A DNA stretch of 64,000 nucleotides from Pedosphaera sp. (GTDB taxonomy: Bacteria > Verrucomicrobiota > Verrucomicrobiia > Limisphaerales > SXQI01). Under the pieces are notes generated by a model that made no database searches, was not told the origin of the DNA, and saw nothing but the letters and a program-made list of their open reading frames with translations. Positions 36,509-45,938 of the stretch are shown piece after piece. The DNA lies in the NCBI GenBank assembly GCA_025359965.1, contig JANYDC010000017.1:1-64000 (forward strand). Reading direction: 5' to 3'. Made by a program: the position numbers and the translations under genes. Within the stretch, counting starts at the first letter, position 1; each line of letters begins with the position of its first letter.

Positions 36509-36557
36509 ACACCTTGCCCCGAAGCCATGGTCCTTGGCATCTTCACGCCACAGGAAC

Positions 36558-37808
36558 ATGGAACGTTTACCCGGATTTCGCGATTTTTACCCCGAACCCC
36601 TGCCCTCCAATGAAAATTGGAGCGCGGACGTTCGGCAGATGATCTTCTCAACGTGGCGCAGCGTGGCTCAAAGGTACGGCTTCCGTGAGTACGATGGCCC
36701 TCCCCTTGAATCGTTGGAGCTTTTCACCACCAAAAGCGGCAGTGAAATCGTTGGGCAGCTCTACAACTTTACCGATAAAGGCAATCGTGAAGTCGCGTTA
36801 CGACCGGAAATGACTCCCACCTTGGCTCGAATGGTGGCCACTCAGGAGCGTCATTACAAAAAACCCATCAAGTGGTTCGCCATCCCCCAACTCTTCCGTT
36901 ACGAGCGCCAACAAAAGGGCCGTCTTCGCGAGCACTTCCAATTTAACGCTGATATTTTTGGCGAAAATGATCCGGCCGCAGACGCGGAACTGGTTGCGCT
37001 GCTGATTGATACACTGCGGGCTTTTGGCTTGAACCATGAGGATTTTGTCATCCGCCTGAGCAGCCGGAATGCCTGGCAGGAGTTCTTTTGCAAGCGTTGC
37101 CCCGACGAATCAAAAGCCTACGAGTTCTATCAGATCATCGATAAAATGGAGCGGGAAGACCCGGTCAAAAGCGATGCGCTTCTCCAAGCCTTGGGTTTTA
37201 CGCTTGAGGATGTAAAGGCATTCATCGCAGCAGGCATTCCCAACGCAGAACTCCAATCCATTCTCGACAATCTCAAGTCGCGCGGGCTTTCGGAATACGT
37301 CAAAATCGATTACATGGTCATCCGCGGCCTGGCTTATTACACAGGAGTGGTTTTTGAGGCCTTCGACCGCAAGGGTGAATTCCGCGCCATCGCAGGCGGT
37401 GGCCGGTACAACAATTTGGTGAAACTGCTGTCTGCCGGGAAAGTCGACCTCCCCGGGCTTGGCTTTGGCATGGGCGATGTGGTGCTGGCTGAATTGTTGA
37501 AGGAGCGGAAGCTCTTGCCCAAGACAGAGTTCGGCATCCGAGCCTTTTGCCTGATCGAGGATGAAACACTGCGCTACGCCTCTCTAGCGCTGGTGCAAAG
37601 CCTGCGCGAGAAGCAGCTGGGCATTGATTACCCTCTCACCGCCACCAAAGGCGACAAACAGTTTAAGAGAGCCTTGGAACTCAACGCCCGCTTCACCTGC
37701 CGGGTTGAACGCGATGCAGCCGGTGCGGTGTTGGTGCGCGTCAAGAATCTGGCTACCCGTGAAGAAAAAATACTCCCACCCGGCGACGTTGCGACCGCGT
37801 TGGCCTGA
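36558..37808 (+). CDS. hisS: Histidyl-tRNA synthetase
   Basis: Charges tRNA-His. 416 residues, class II. MERLPGFRDFYPE start, motif ALRPEMTPTLARMV, motif 2 FRYERQQKGRLREHFQFNADIFGE, the histidine-binding signature RGLAYYTGVVFEAF (usual form RGLDYYTxxVFE, here Ala for Asp), GGGRYNNLV, and the C-terminal anticodon-binding domain. The frame extends to an upstream TTG (36534), but the ATG fits the family. It is followed tail-to-tail by a minus-strand gene after six bases. Confidence 0.95.
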   Translation: MERLPGFRDFYPEPLPSNENWSADVRQMIFSTWRSVAQRYGFREYDGPPLESLELFTTKSGSEIVGQLYNFTDKGNREVALRPEMTPTLARMVATQERHYKKPIKWFAIPQLFRYERQQKGRLREHFQFNADIFGENDPAADAELVALLIDTLRAFGLNHEDFVIRLSSRNAWQEFFCKRCPDESKAYEFYQIIDKMEREDPVKSDALLQALGFTLEDVKAFIAAGIPNAELQSILDNLKSRGLSEYVKIDYMVIRGLAYYTGVVFEAFDRKGEFRAIAGGGRYNNLVKLLSAGKVDLPGLGFGMGDVVLAELLKERKLLPKTEFGIRAFCLIEDETLRYASLALVQSLREKQLGIDYPLTATKGDKQFKRALELNARFTCRVERDAAGAVLVRVKNLATREEKILPPGDVATALA

Positions 37809-37814
37809 TAGTTG

Positions 37815-38687
37815 TCATTTTGTGGCCGATCCGGCGAGGACTTTGAAACGCTCGCGAATTTCCTCGGGGGTTCCGAGCGTTAGAAACACATCGTATTCAA
37901 AAACGAATCCCGGTGTGATGGCAAATTTGACGAGGGGCGCGAAATAGGAGCAAGCCCCCTCAGTGCTGGTGTATCCGGCAGCATAACGATAACAGGTCAG
38001 TTCATTCGCCACCGGCACCATCACACCCAAACCAAAATCCTGGGCATTCACGTAAGCGGCCCAATTCTCGGTGATGCGCCGCGATTCATTGGGCCAACCC
38101 GGAATCGAACGCGTCAGGGCCGCCCCTGTCCATGGAAGTTCACCATCAAAATGAACCAGCGTGGCCAATTCAGGCTCCACAAAGACCGCCGGAACTTCCT
38201 GATGCCGAAGCTCATGGGTGTTGGTGCCGGTGTAAGTCATTTTGAAATGGACGCGAGCCACCGATCCATCCAGCCGGATTTTTTCCTCCATCACCACATT
38301 GGTTAGCAATTCTCCCCCACCCCAATTGCGCGGATGCAACCGCGCATAAATCTCCGTGGCCGACACCTTGGTTTCGAGCAATTGCGAGGGCGTCCCCTTC
38401 CATTCCCCGCCCTGCACCGGATTCCACCGCCACTCCTGCCCGTTCCACTTGGAACCATCCTTGTCGCCGTAATATGACTGCTGGATCAGCCTGCCCTTAT
38501 CAAAATGATTAAGCCAATTCGTCCGGCCGGAGGCATCGGATATCCAAGCCAGTCCCGCGCCGGAAGTAGTCTTCACACCCACGCGAAGGAATGAGTTGGT
38601 GAGGTAAAGCCATTCATTGGTACTCACGTCGGCTCGCACGGCTAAGGATAAGGAAATTAACCCCGCCAGAATCACAGAGAATCGCAT
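37815..38687 (-). CDS. Secreted protein of unknown function
   Basis: 290 residues with a clear signal peptide (MRFSVILAGLISLSLAVRA|DVS). The body is beta-rich with many Trp and repeated short strands (LRVGVKTTSGAGLAWISD, ARVHFKMTYTGTNTHELR, EVPAVFVEPELATLVHF). This pattern resembles beta-sandwich sugar-binding or mutarotase-like folds, but I cannot assign a family. Starting at the earlier ATG (38723) would overlap the fic gene and spoil the signal peptide. Confidence 0.7.
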   Translation of the reverse strand: MRFSVILAGLISLSLAVRADVSTNEWLYLTNSFLRVGVKTTSGAGLAWISDASGRTNWLNHFDKGRLIQQSYYGDKDGSKWNGQEWRWNPVQGGEWKGTPSQLLETKVSATEIYARLHPRNWGGGELLTNVVMEEKIRLDGSVARVHFKMTYTGTNTHELRHQEVPAVFVEPELATLVHFDGELPWTGAALTRSIPGWPNESRRITENWAAYVNAQDFGLGVMVPVANELTCYRYAAGYTSTEGACSYFAPLVKFAITPGFVFEYDVFLTLGTPEEIRERFKVLAGSATK

Positions 38688-38692
38688 CGCCC

Positions 38693-39220
38693 TCAGCGAT
38701 TGGCGGTAAAGCGGTGTTTCCATATAGCAATCAGTGGATGCCAGTCCCTGCGATCAGCAGCTTCCAAGGCCTTAAAATATTCCAATCGTCCGACTTCAGT
38801 TTGTGGCGCAAGCTCCACCCTCGGCAGATCAAGACGCCGAAGCAATTCCAGAAGAAAGATGCGGATGGTACGGCCGTTGAAATCGAAAAACGGATGAATA
38901 CTTAAAAACCGGCCCTCTGCGAATGCCAAAAATTCAAGGGTCAGTTCAGAAAGTGAATCGGCCACTCCAACCCATCGGGCTTGAAGGTCCAGCCCATATT
39001 CGTGCATCAATCCGGGCAATTCGTGAGGGGCTGGTGGATTCAGGTTCCCGACCGTAACCCCCACGTTGCGCCAACGCCCTGCCCAATCGGGAGTTAAATC
39101 CGCGCAAAGGTTTTTATGCAAATTAAGGGCCAACTCAGAACCCAAACTTTGGGCATCAAAAGCTCCTGAATAAAGGCTGGCCTCGAGCCGAACGACGCGC
39201 TCAGCCAAAAGCGGCGCCAT
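38693..39220 (-). CDS. Fic-family AMP/nucleotidyl transferase toxin
   Basis: 175 residues. The Fic active-site loop is HPFFDFNGRTIR (109-120), matching H-x-F-x-(D/E)-G-N-(G/K)-R-x-x-R except Phe in place of the first Gly. Fic enzymes transfer AMP from ATP to a target hydroxyl. Longer frames reach 39466, but they run across the antitoxin gene; the ATG at 39220, 12 bases after the antitoxin stop, begins MAPLLAERVVRLEAS and fits a compact stand-alone Fic domain. No inhibitory helix is present in the protein itself, so the adjacent small protein is the likely inhibitor. Confidence 0.85.
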   Translation of the reverse strand: MAPLLAERVVRLEASLYSGAFDAQSLGSELALNLHKNLCADLTPDWAGRWRNVGVTVGNLNPPAPHELPGLMHEYGLDLQARWVGVADSLSELTLEFLAFAEGRFLSIHPFFDFNGRTIRIFLLELLRRLDLPRVELAPQTEVGRLEYFKALEAADRRDWHPLIAIWKHRFTANR

Positions 39221-39231
39221 TTCTACGTAGC

Positions 39232-39429
39232 TCAGGATGCCTTGGGTTGTTTCAATATGTCGGGTGGCTCGATCTGGCCAAGTATGGCGCGGACCATCGT
39301 CTCCGAGACCGGTTCCCGCTCGAAGGCCATGCTCTGGACCACATCCGACGGGATGGATTCCCAGCGGAGCTGTTGCTTCTGCTCCGGGGTCAGCTCCCGC
39401 CACTTCAGAATGTTGTCCATCCAGTTCAT
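39232..39429 (-). CDS. VbhA-like antitoxin of the Fic module
   Basis: 65 residues. The segment VQSMAFEREPVSETMVRAILGQI (31-53, given here as separate parts: SMAFER at 33-38, ILGQI at 49-53) matches the pattern S-x-x-x-E-(G/N)-x-x-(P)...G-x-I of class I Fic inhibitors, with Arg instead of Gly/Asn after the Glu (E37). In known systems this Glu blocks ATP gamma-phosphate binding in the Fic pocket. It lies directly upstream of the fic gene on the same strand, the normal order. ATG chosen over a GTG one codon earlier. Confidence 0.78.
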   Translation of the reverse strand: MNWMDNILKWRELTPEQKQQLRWESIPSDVVQSMAFEREPVSETMVRAILGQIEPPDILKQPKAS

Positions 39430-39529
39430 CACTCATAATCTTCAAACAAAAACGCCCGTTCTGCAAGGGAGCAGAAGCATCATGGTGTAGGCGGTGGAAA
39501 ACAGAACGTTCGCATCCCGAAACGCCGCG

Positions 39530-39730
39530 TTAACTTTTTTTGATGGGCTGATGTGCAATGCTCCTGAGATCTAGCCCCATCTTGCGCACTCCTTTCAGTG
39601 CCGCCTGATAATCTGCGAAGTCCACCGCGTTGTTCAGTCGGAATTCGGCGATTCGCTCCGGCGTGTAAATTTCGATGGGATAGGTCACGACCGGGGTACG
39701 CAGCACTCCATCTCTAATCAGATCATCCAT
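39530..39730 (-). CDS. Small protein, unknown
   Basis: 66 residues, no membrane segment: MDDLIRDGVLRTPVVTYPIEIYTPERIAEFRLNNAVDFADYQ (here only to show character, key parts IEIYTP and AEFRLNN). It has plausible amino-acid composition and lies 100 bases upstream of the Fic antitoxin on the same strand, so it may belong to that operon. No family recognised; could be spurious. Confidence 0.42.
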   Translation of the reverse strand: MDDLIRDGVLRTPVVTYPIEIYTPERIAEFRLNNAVDFADYQAALKGVRKMGLDLRSIAHQPIKKS

Positions 39731-39777
39731 AAATACGGAATAACAGGTTTACCGTGTTACAGCAAATACGCGTGGAG

Positions 39778-39930
39778 TCGCGAAGCGTCTTGGATTGCGG
39801 TAGTAGACCGCTACGCGGTCCACTCATTTGGAGTTCTGGCCCTATGCCGTTTTCCGCAACTGGCAAACAACAACCTCATCCACGGAGTAAAAGCGGTAGA
39901 GGACTACCGCAGTCCAAGGCGCTGCCGCGC
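39778..39930. repeat. Imperfect inverted-repeat element with internal hairpin
   Basis: The arm at 39778-39813 (TCGCGAAGCGTCTTGGATTG...) pairs with 39892-39930 (...ACTACCGCAGTCCAAGGCGC). A GACCGC-TAC-GCGGTC hairpin lies inside. The first 17 bases, TCGCGAAGCGTCTTGGA, recur exactly at 53857-53873, so this is a dispersed family. It fills the gap between the small unknown gene and the aldo/keto reductase gene. Confidence 0.65.
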
Positions 39931-40031
39931 AGGAGGAATCCTCCGTGCATAGCAAAACAGGTTGAAGGATAGCCAGTTTTAGTCGCCATTTCCCCTCTTT
40001 TCGTCTGGCTGGGGCGTGGTAGAATGCGTTC

Positions 40032-41138
40032 ATGAAATATCGCAAGATGCGTAAGACGGACCTGAATGTGTCCGAGATTGGTTTTGGGATGTGGACGGTT
40101 TCGACCGGTTGGTGGGGCAAATTCACCGAGGGTGAGGCCATCAGCATGCTGCATAAAGCCTTTGATTTGGGCATCAATCTTTACGATGCCGCCGACACTT
40201 ACGGCAATGGTTACAGCGAGGAACTCATTGCCAAGGCTTTCCCCACCCAGCGCGATAATATCGTTATTGCGACGAAGGTGGGTTACGATTTTTACAACCA
40301 CGGCGAAAACCGCAAAGGGCAGCGCGAAATTCCGCAGGATTTTTCACCCGCTTTTGTCCGCACCGCTGTGGATCACGCCTTGCGCCGCTTGAAAACGGAT
40401 CGCATTGATTTGCTGCAATTGCACAATGTTCACCACTCGCAAATCGAGGACGACGCACTTTGGCAGACGCTGGACGACCTGCAAAAGGAGGGTAAGATCC
40501 TTAATTCCGGCGCGGCTCTGGGGCCGGCTATTGGCTGGCTTTACGAAGGGGTCGATTGTATTCAACGCCGCAATCCCATCGTGATGCAGCACATCTACAA
40601 CATGCTCGAACAATTTCCGGGCAACCAGCTGCATGCCGCCACTTATGGCCGACTAAACAGCCCTCAATCCACAGTGGACGATTTGCCGGAGTTCAAACAC
40701 GGGCAAATGGAAATTCCTCCCCAGCTCGACACCTCCTTCCTCATTCGTGTCACCCACAGCTCAGGCATGCTGGAAGGGAAGTACACCGAGGACACTGTTT
40801 TTGCGCCAGACGACCACCGTTCGCACCGGCCTCGTTCGTGGCTCATCAATGGCATCAAGAAAATCAAAACGCTGGAATTTTTGACCGGCAAGGAAACGGG
40901 CCGCACCTTGGGCCAAGCCTCGCTGCAATGGCTGCTCACCGAACCCACGGTGGCCTCCTGCCTGCCGAACATTTACAACGAAGAGCAGTTGGTTGAGTTC
41001 TGCGCCGCTCCCGAGAAGAACCCTATCACTCGTGAAGAACTGGTGAAAATCGCCGACCTCTGCGCAAACAACTTCGGCGTGACCGAAGAACATGGCCGCT
41101 ACAAAGGGACCATGGAACGCGAGGTTGTGGCAGGTTGA
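40032..41138 (+). CDS. Aldo/keto reductase
   Basis: NAD(P)H-dependent oxidoreductase with a TIM barrel. 368 residues. Family features: MRKTDLNVSEIGFGMWTVS start, catalytic Asp and Tyr in NLYDAADTYGNGYSEEL, Lys in IVIATKVGYDF, His in LLQLHNVHHS, and the cofactor segment near SLQWLLTEPTVASCLPNIYNEEQL. The substrate is not evident. It stands alone; the 310 bases after it hold REP-like palindromes. Confidence 0.93.
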   Translation: MKYRKMRKTDLNVSEIGFGMWTVSTGWWGKFTEGEAISMLHKAFDLGINLYDAADTYGNGYSEELIAKAFPTQRDNIVIATKVGYDFYNHGENRKGQREIPQDFSPAFVRTAVDHALRRLKTDRIDLLQLHNVHHSQIEDDALWQTLDDLQKEGKILNSGAALGPAIGWLYEGVDCIQRRNPIVMQHIYNMLEQFPGNQLHAATYGRLNSPQSTVDDLPEFKHGQMEIPPQLDTSFLIRVTHSSGMLEGKYTEDTVFAPDDHRSHRPRSWLINGIKKIKTLEFLTGKETGRTLGQASLQWLLTEPTVASCLPNIYNEEQLVEFCAAPEKNPITREELVKIADLCANNFGVTEEHGRYKGTMEREVVAG

Positions 41139-41192
41139 CATCTGTCATTTGGGAGCGCAGGACGGAATGAAATTGTCCTGACAATCAGTCCG

Positions 41193-41215
41193 ATTCAATC
41201 CCTACAGGATTGAAT
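41193..41215. repeat. REP-like palindrome in the 41139-41448 gap
   Basis: ATTCAATCC-CTACA-GGATTGAAT is a 9-bp stem hairpin related to the CAATCCTTTCAGGATAG units near the second RAYT gene (45.1-45.9 kb). The rest of the gap holds two more short palindromes (CCCATGG...CCATGGG; GATTCCC...GGGAATC) and no gene. Confidence 0.55.
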
Positions 41216-41448
41216 AAACTTTGGGGGGCGTATTTTCCCAGGGTAGGCCCATGGAGGGCCACCCATGGGCTAAATTTCTGATTCCCCTTGGGAATCTCCG
41301 CGAAGAGGGAAGATGACTATGGCGTAATACGACCGATTATCGCGGCTCTTCAGGCCGCATTTCGTTTCGCCAATCCTTTACCCAGGCAGGTGGCCAGGGC
41401 TGAGGAAGTGCGGCCCTTTGGGCCTTCCCCGGGTTAAATGCGGGATCC

Positions 41449-42750
41449 TCAGAGCAGATTTGCTGCGATTTCGGCCAATTCTGAACGTTCGCCACGTTGC
41501 AACTCGACGTGGGCGGCGATGGGTTGGCCTCGGAATTTGCTGATGATGTAGTTGAATCCGTTGGAGGCTGAATCGACGTAGGGATTGTCGATCTGATAGG
41601 GGTCGCCGGTAAAAACAATTTTGGTTCCGCTGCCCACACGCGTTACGATGGTTTTGGCCTCAAGGGGGGTCAGATTTTGCGCCTCGTCAATGATCATCAT
41701 CTGATTGGCGATGCTGCGGCCGCGGATGTAACTGAGGGCTTCCACCACAATGGCACCGGATCGGATCAGATCATGGCTGCGACGGCTTTCGTGACCCATG
41801 TTGAGATCACCCAACAGTTCGAGCGCGTCATGGATCGGCTGCATCCAAGGAGTTAGTTTTTCCTCCAGCGTGCCCGGCAGAAAACCAAGTTCCTTGCCCA
41901 GGGAAATAGTGGGGCGGGCGATGACCAGACGGCGGAATTCACGGTCCAAAACGGTGCGCTTGAGTCCCGCCGCCATGGCGAGCAGTGTCTTGCCCGTGCC
42001 GGCTTTGCCCATCAGCGTCACCAGTTTCACTTTCTCGTCGAGCAAGGCGTCCAAGGCAAAGTGTTGCTCGCGATTGCGCGCTTTAATGCCCCAAACGCCT
42101 TCGCGCGCCTCCAGAATGGCAATGAGCTTCTTCTTGGAGGCATCGACTTTGGCCAAAGCGGTGCGCTTGGGATTGGTCGCCTCACTCAGACAGCAATATT
42201 CGTTGGCATTATAACCGCGCAGCTCCATCTCCAGCTCACCATCCGCGCGAAAACGGATCATCTGCTCCGGCGTGATCTGCCTCTCGAACATGCCGGTGTA
42301 GAGATCCGTTAGAAGAATGCGGTCCGTCTCATAATCCTCGGCCTGCAATCCCAAGGCGTCCGCTTTGATGCGGAGGTTGATATCCTTCGAAACCAGAATG
42401 GTGGGAATACTCTGATCAGCCTCAAAAATCGCCAGCGCAGTGTTGACGATTCGGTTATCCACGCTCATGCCCGAATGTCCATTGGCCCCCGAACCTTTGA
42501 TGGGCACAACGATGCGCAAAGTTCCACCGTTTTCCAAGGCAACTCCCTCGCTCAGACGCCCTTTCACTCTCAGGGCATCCAGTGTTCTGGACACCGATCG
42601 CGCGTTTTGACCCAGCTCACTTGATTCTCGCTTAAACCTATCTATTTCCTCGATCACTTCGATGGGGACCAACACGTTGTTGGTCTTAAAATTCATCAAC
42701 GAATCCGGATCGTGCAGCAGCACGTTCGTGTCGAGTATGTAGTTTTTCAC
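41449..42750 (-). CDS. PIN-domain PhoH-like ATPase
   Basis: 433 residues. N-terminal PIN ribonuclease domain (about 1-140): MKNYILDTNVLLHDPDSL with Asp acids, VIEEIDRFKR, TILVSKDINLRIKA. C-terminal PhoH ATPase/helicase-like domain (about 220-433): Walker A GKAGTGKT (248-255), RPTISLGKELGFLPGTLEEK, MMIIDEAQNLTP, FTGDPYQID. This fusion is a known form (PhoH2/YlaK-like) linked to RNA unwinding and cleavage. GTG start overlaps the stop of the upstream gene. Confidence 0.93.
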   Translation of the reverse strand: MKNYILDTNVLLHDPDSLMNFKTNNVLVPIEVIEEIDRFKRESSELGQNARSVSRTLDALRVKGRLSEGVALENGGTLRIVVPIKGSGANGHSGMSVDNRIVNTALAIFEADQSIPTILVSKDINLRIKADALGLQAEDYETDRILLTDLYTGMFERQITPEQMIRFRADGELEMELRGYNANEYCCLSEATNPKRTALAKVDASKKKLIAILEAREGVWGIKARNREQHFALDALLDEKVKLVTLMGKAGTGKTLLAMAAGLKRTVLDREFRRLVIARPTISLGKELGFLPGTLEEKLTPWMQPIHDALELLGDLNMGHESRRSHDLIRSGAIVVEALSYIRGRSIANQMMIIDEAQNLTPLEAKTIVTRVGSGTKIVFTGDPYQIDNPYVDSASNGFNYIISKFRGQPIAAHVELQRGERSELAEIAANLL

Positions 42751-43439
42751 GCGCGAGTTTTAGCCTGGGATGAGGTTGGGGAAGGTTTGAGTTTCAGCTT
42801 TTGCATGCGACTGTACCAATCTTTGATCCGGGGGACCGACCCCGGTAATTGGTAATGCCCGGAATACAGGTAATTGGCCAGCATTCCGAAAAGGTTAAAA
42901 TCCACAAAAAGCGGGCGATCCGCCAGCAGCCACTCACGCTGGGCCAGCATCAGCTCACAGGGTTGCAGCGATGCCTCAAGACCTTCCAGCAGCTTGCCCT
43001 GGTCATGACCCCATTGGTCCAGACAACCGCGCCCAAACTTGCGCTCCTTATGGCGAACAAAATTGAGGTGATCCGACTTGGGCACCATCTCCTGCCAATA
43101 AATATCGTTGAGCTTGAAACCGAAGCCCTCCACCTCGTTCTCGAAGTATTGCCAGAGCAGGCACTGAACTCCCTCCCATTCTGCGGGAAACAACCCAAGG
43201 CCAAAACGTCCATCCAGGTATTTGGCGATGACTTGGGAATTGCCATCGGTCTCGAAAAGAACGGTCTTGCCATCGCGCAGCACCGGAACTTGATAATATC
43301 GGCCGCGAGTGACTTTCCAGACCAGCCTTCGATCCCCGTTGGGAACATTGGTAATTTTGAACCGGATGTCTGATGCCTCAAGTATGCGCCGCTGAACGAT
43401 GCAGTACGGGCTCCATGGAAACTGAATCAGATCAATCAT
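42747..43439 (-). CDS. Glutathione S-transferase-like protein
   Basis: 230 residues from the ATG at 43439. Thioredoxin-fold N-terminus with SPYCIVQRRILEA (the Cys-containing active-site region), the cis-Pro QVPVLRDG and FETDGNSQVIAKYLD, then an all-helical C-terminal domain with ADRPLFVDFNLFGMLANYL. The enzyme's substrate is unknown. The upstream 33 codons of open frame lack GST character. It overlaps phoH by four bases, so the two are co-translated. Confidence 0.83.
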   Translation of the reverse strand: MIDLIQFPWSPYCIVQRRILEASDIRFKITNVPNGDRRLVWKVTRGRYYQVPVLRDGKTVLFETDGNSQVIAKYLDGRFGLGLFPAEWEGVQCLLWQYFENEVEGFGFKLNDIYWQEMVPKSDHLNFVRHKERKFGRGCLDQWGHDQGKLLEGLEASLQPCELMLAQREWLLADRPLFVDFNLFGMLANYLYSGHYQLPGSVPRIKDWYSRMQKLKLKPSPTSSQAKTRA

Positions 43440-43544
43440 GATGGAACAAACCTGGGAAACTTCTGCCAAGAACCTAGTGTGCGAGCCCAACCGTGACAAG
43501 CGACATTTCTGCCAAAATACGATTAAAACAGAGGCCAATAATCC

Positions 43545-43578
43545 AACAAAAAACCCAGCCCCTTGGGAGGCTGGGTTT
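43545..43578 (-). terminator. Rho-independent terminator
   Basis: AAACCCAGCC (43551-43560) pairs with GGCTGGGTTT (43569-43578), a 10-bp perfect stem with an 8-base loop. Read on the minus strand, the stem runs into TTTTTTG. It lies 45 bases past the stop of the prepilin gene at 43623 and would end its transcript before the GST-like gene. Confidence 0.8.
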
Positions 43579-43622
43579 AACAGAGCAAATCACCCTGTCG
43601 CGTAAAACCGGTTCAGAGATAA

Positions 43623-44426
<804 letters not shown>

Positions 44427-44650
44427 ATTTCGACAGTTCATATGCGTGGCAATAAAATTTCCGGGCAGGGCAAGGACTGAATCATACACAATCCGTGACT
44501 CGCGTCAATGACCCGGCGGTCGTAGTTATGCTATGCAAAGAATATGGCAGGAACTCTCCTTTCCGCCTAGTGTGCGTCTCACAGCACAATCGGCGGAACT
44601 TGTCCCTGACGCGGAATCACCCCCCACTTGGGCCTGCCTGCCGGGCGTCC

Positions 44651-45112
44651 TTAACGCTTGGCAGTGGACCGATCAATAATCCAGGCAATATCGCGGCTCT
44701 TCGGCGCAGCGAATCCATTGTATTGCGAATACTTCACCTTAACGACCGTGCTGGTTTCAAGCCACTTTTTGATCTCGCTGTGCCCATCCGCGAAGTTGAA
44801 TCCACAAGCTCCATTGTGATAACTGGCGGGCAGGTCCACCCAAGTGTTCCGATCAGTCGGGTTCATAATCTCCCATCCATCATTGATGCTGTCAGGGTGC
44901 TCATCATTCATCAGCCAAAGATCACTTGGGGTGGGGCGGACCACATCGGTGATCTTGTTGTAACTGAAGTAGGCTGGGTACCAAGTGGAGCCCGCACTGG
45001 TTTTGCCGTAAGCACCCCCCTCCACAAAGCCGTTCATGGAAACACTGCGCACGCGCGGCCGCGATATCGACGCGGCCATCACCGAGCTATCCGGGTTCGA
45101 CGGCCCGATATC
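44651..45112 (-). pseudogene. C-terminal remnant of a prepilin-type gene
   Basis: The frame gives a clear match to the C-terminal half of the neighbouring prepilin: SVSMNGF, LMNDEHPDSINDGWEIMNP, WVDLPASYHNGACGFNFADGHSEIKKW, DRSTAKR. The leader and hydrophobic helix are missing. Sense sequence continues a few codons upstream of the first GTG (45082) and stops at an in-frame TAG inside the REP unit at 45117-45133. The RAYT gene begins immediately beyond. The 5' part is not found on the other side of the RAYT, so a deletion accompanied the insertion or recombination. Confidence 0.82.
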
Positions 45113-45135
45113 CTATCTATCCCGAAAGGATTGAT

Positions 45136-45591
45136 TCATTCCCACACGTAACGTTCGTCGAATTCAACTTTGTATCGTTTCAACAAGCGCCGAAACTCAT
45201 CTTGGAACGAAAATTGGCGATGATGCTCCTCCTGCCCGACGATGTAGGCGCGCACCATTTCGATCTGTGAAAAACCCACCGAAAACACTCCATAACCGGC
45301 TTGCCATGCGAAATCCTGAAATTCTGGCCCCTTGGTTTTGAGCCAGAGTGAGGACCTGCGTTTTACTTCCTTAACCATGACCGAGGCTTCCACAGTCCGA
45401 GATAAAATCGACAACAGATGGACGTGATCTTCCACTCCTCCGACAATGATCGGCTGGCAGTCCAGGTCGGCCAAAATGCCGCCGATGCAGCAATGCAACT
45501 CATCTCGTTCCACAGGGTCGCGCAAGAATGGCCTTCGGTCCTTAGTGGAGAAGACCGTGTGGACAAGAATTTTTGCAAGAGATTGCGCCAC
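45136..45591 (-). CDS. REP-associated tyrosine transposase (second copy)
   Basis: 151 residues, same family as the gene at 14268 but clearly divergent. Motifs: VHTVFSTKDRRPFLRD, HUH in GGVEDHVHLLSILS, candidate Tyr in MVRAYIVGQEEHHRQFSFQDEF, end VEFDERYVWE. GTG start. Related repeats flank it: CTATCCCGAAAGGATTG (45117-45133) and its near reverse complement CAATCCTTTCAGGATAG (45625-45641, 16 of 17 matching). The different repeat sequence from that of the first RAYT suggests each transposase recognises its own REP type. Confidence 0.9.
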   Translation of the reverse strand: MAQSLAKILVHTVFSTKDRRPFLRDPVERDELHCCIGGILADLDCQPIIVGGVEDHVHLLSILSRTVEASVMVKEVKRRSSLWLKTKGPEFQDFAWQAGYGVFSVGFSQIEMVRAYIVGQEEHHRQFSFQDEFRRLLKRYKVEFDERYVWE

Positions 45592-45938
45592 TTTTTAAGA
45601 ATAGTTGGAAATGGGGCGGGGGTTCAATCCTTTCAGGATAGGGAAGATATTGGGGTCGACCCTGGGTAGCACGGTGCGCAACCCAGGGCTGAGTGAGACA
45701 ATCCTTGCAGGATTGGGGATAGGGAGGCCAGAAATGGGGCAAGAGTGTTCTGGTTTATTCTTGTGTCGGTACTCCATACACCCAAAATCGAGTCGCCAAT
45801 TTCCACGTTGGAGTCCAAATCCGGAGATTCCTGAAAGGAATCCTTCATTCAGCCCTGGGTTGCGCACACCGCGCTACCCAGGGTCCACCTACCAATATTT
45901 TTCCTATCCTGAAAGGATTGGTTCATTACGCCCCCCAC
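45592..45938. repeat. REP array forming a large inverted repeat
   Basis: Two arms of about 75 bases, 45625-45690 and 45852-45920, are near-perfect reverse complements. Each holds a CAATCCTTTCAGGATAG unit and a CCCTGGGT...ACCCAGGG hairpin. A third unit, CAATCCTTGCAGGATTG, lies at 45699-45715. No gene is present; several open frames here are by-products of the palindromes. This is a BIME-like cluster next to its probable transposase. Confidence 0.8.

Noticed and set aside
39221-39466. A longer Fic protein beginning at 39466
   Set aside because: The extra 82 codons overlap the antitoxin in another frame and are low in sense (GADPGAEATAPLG); the antitoxin frame matches a known inhibitor pattern.
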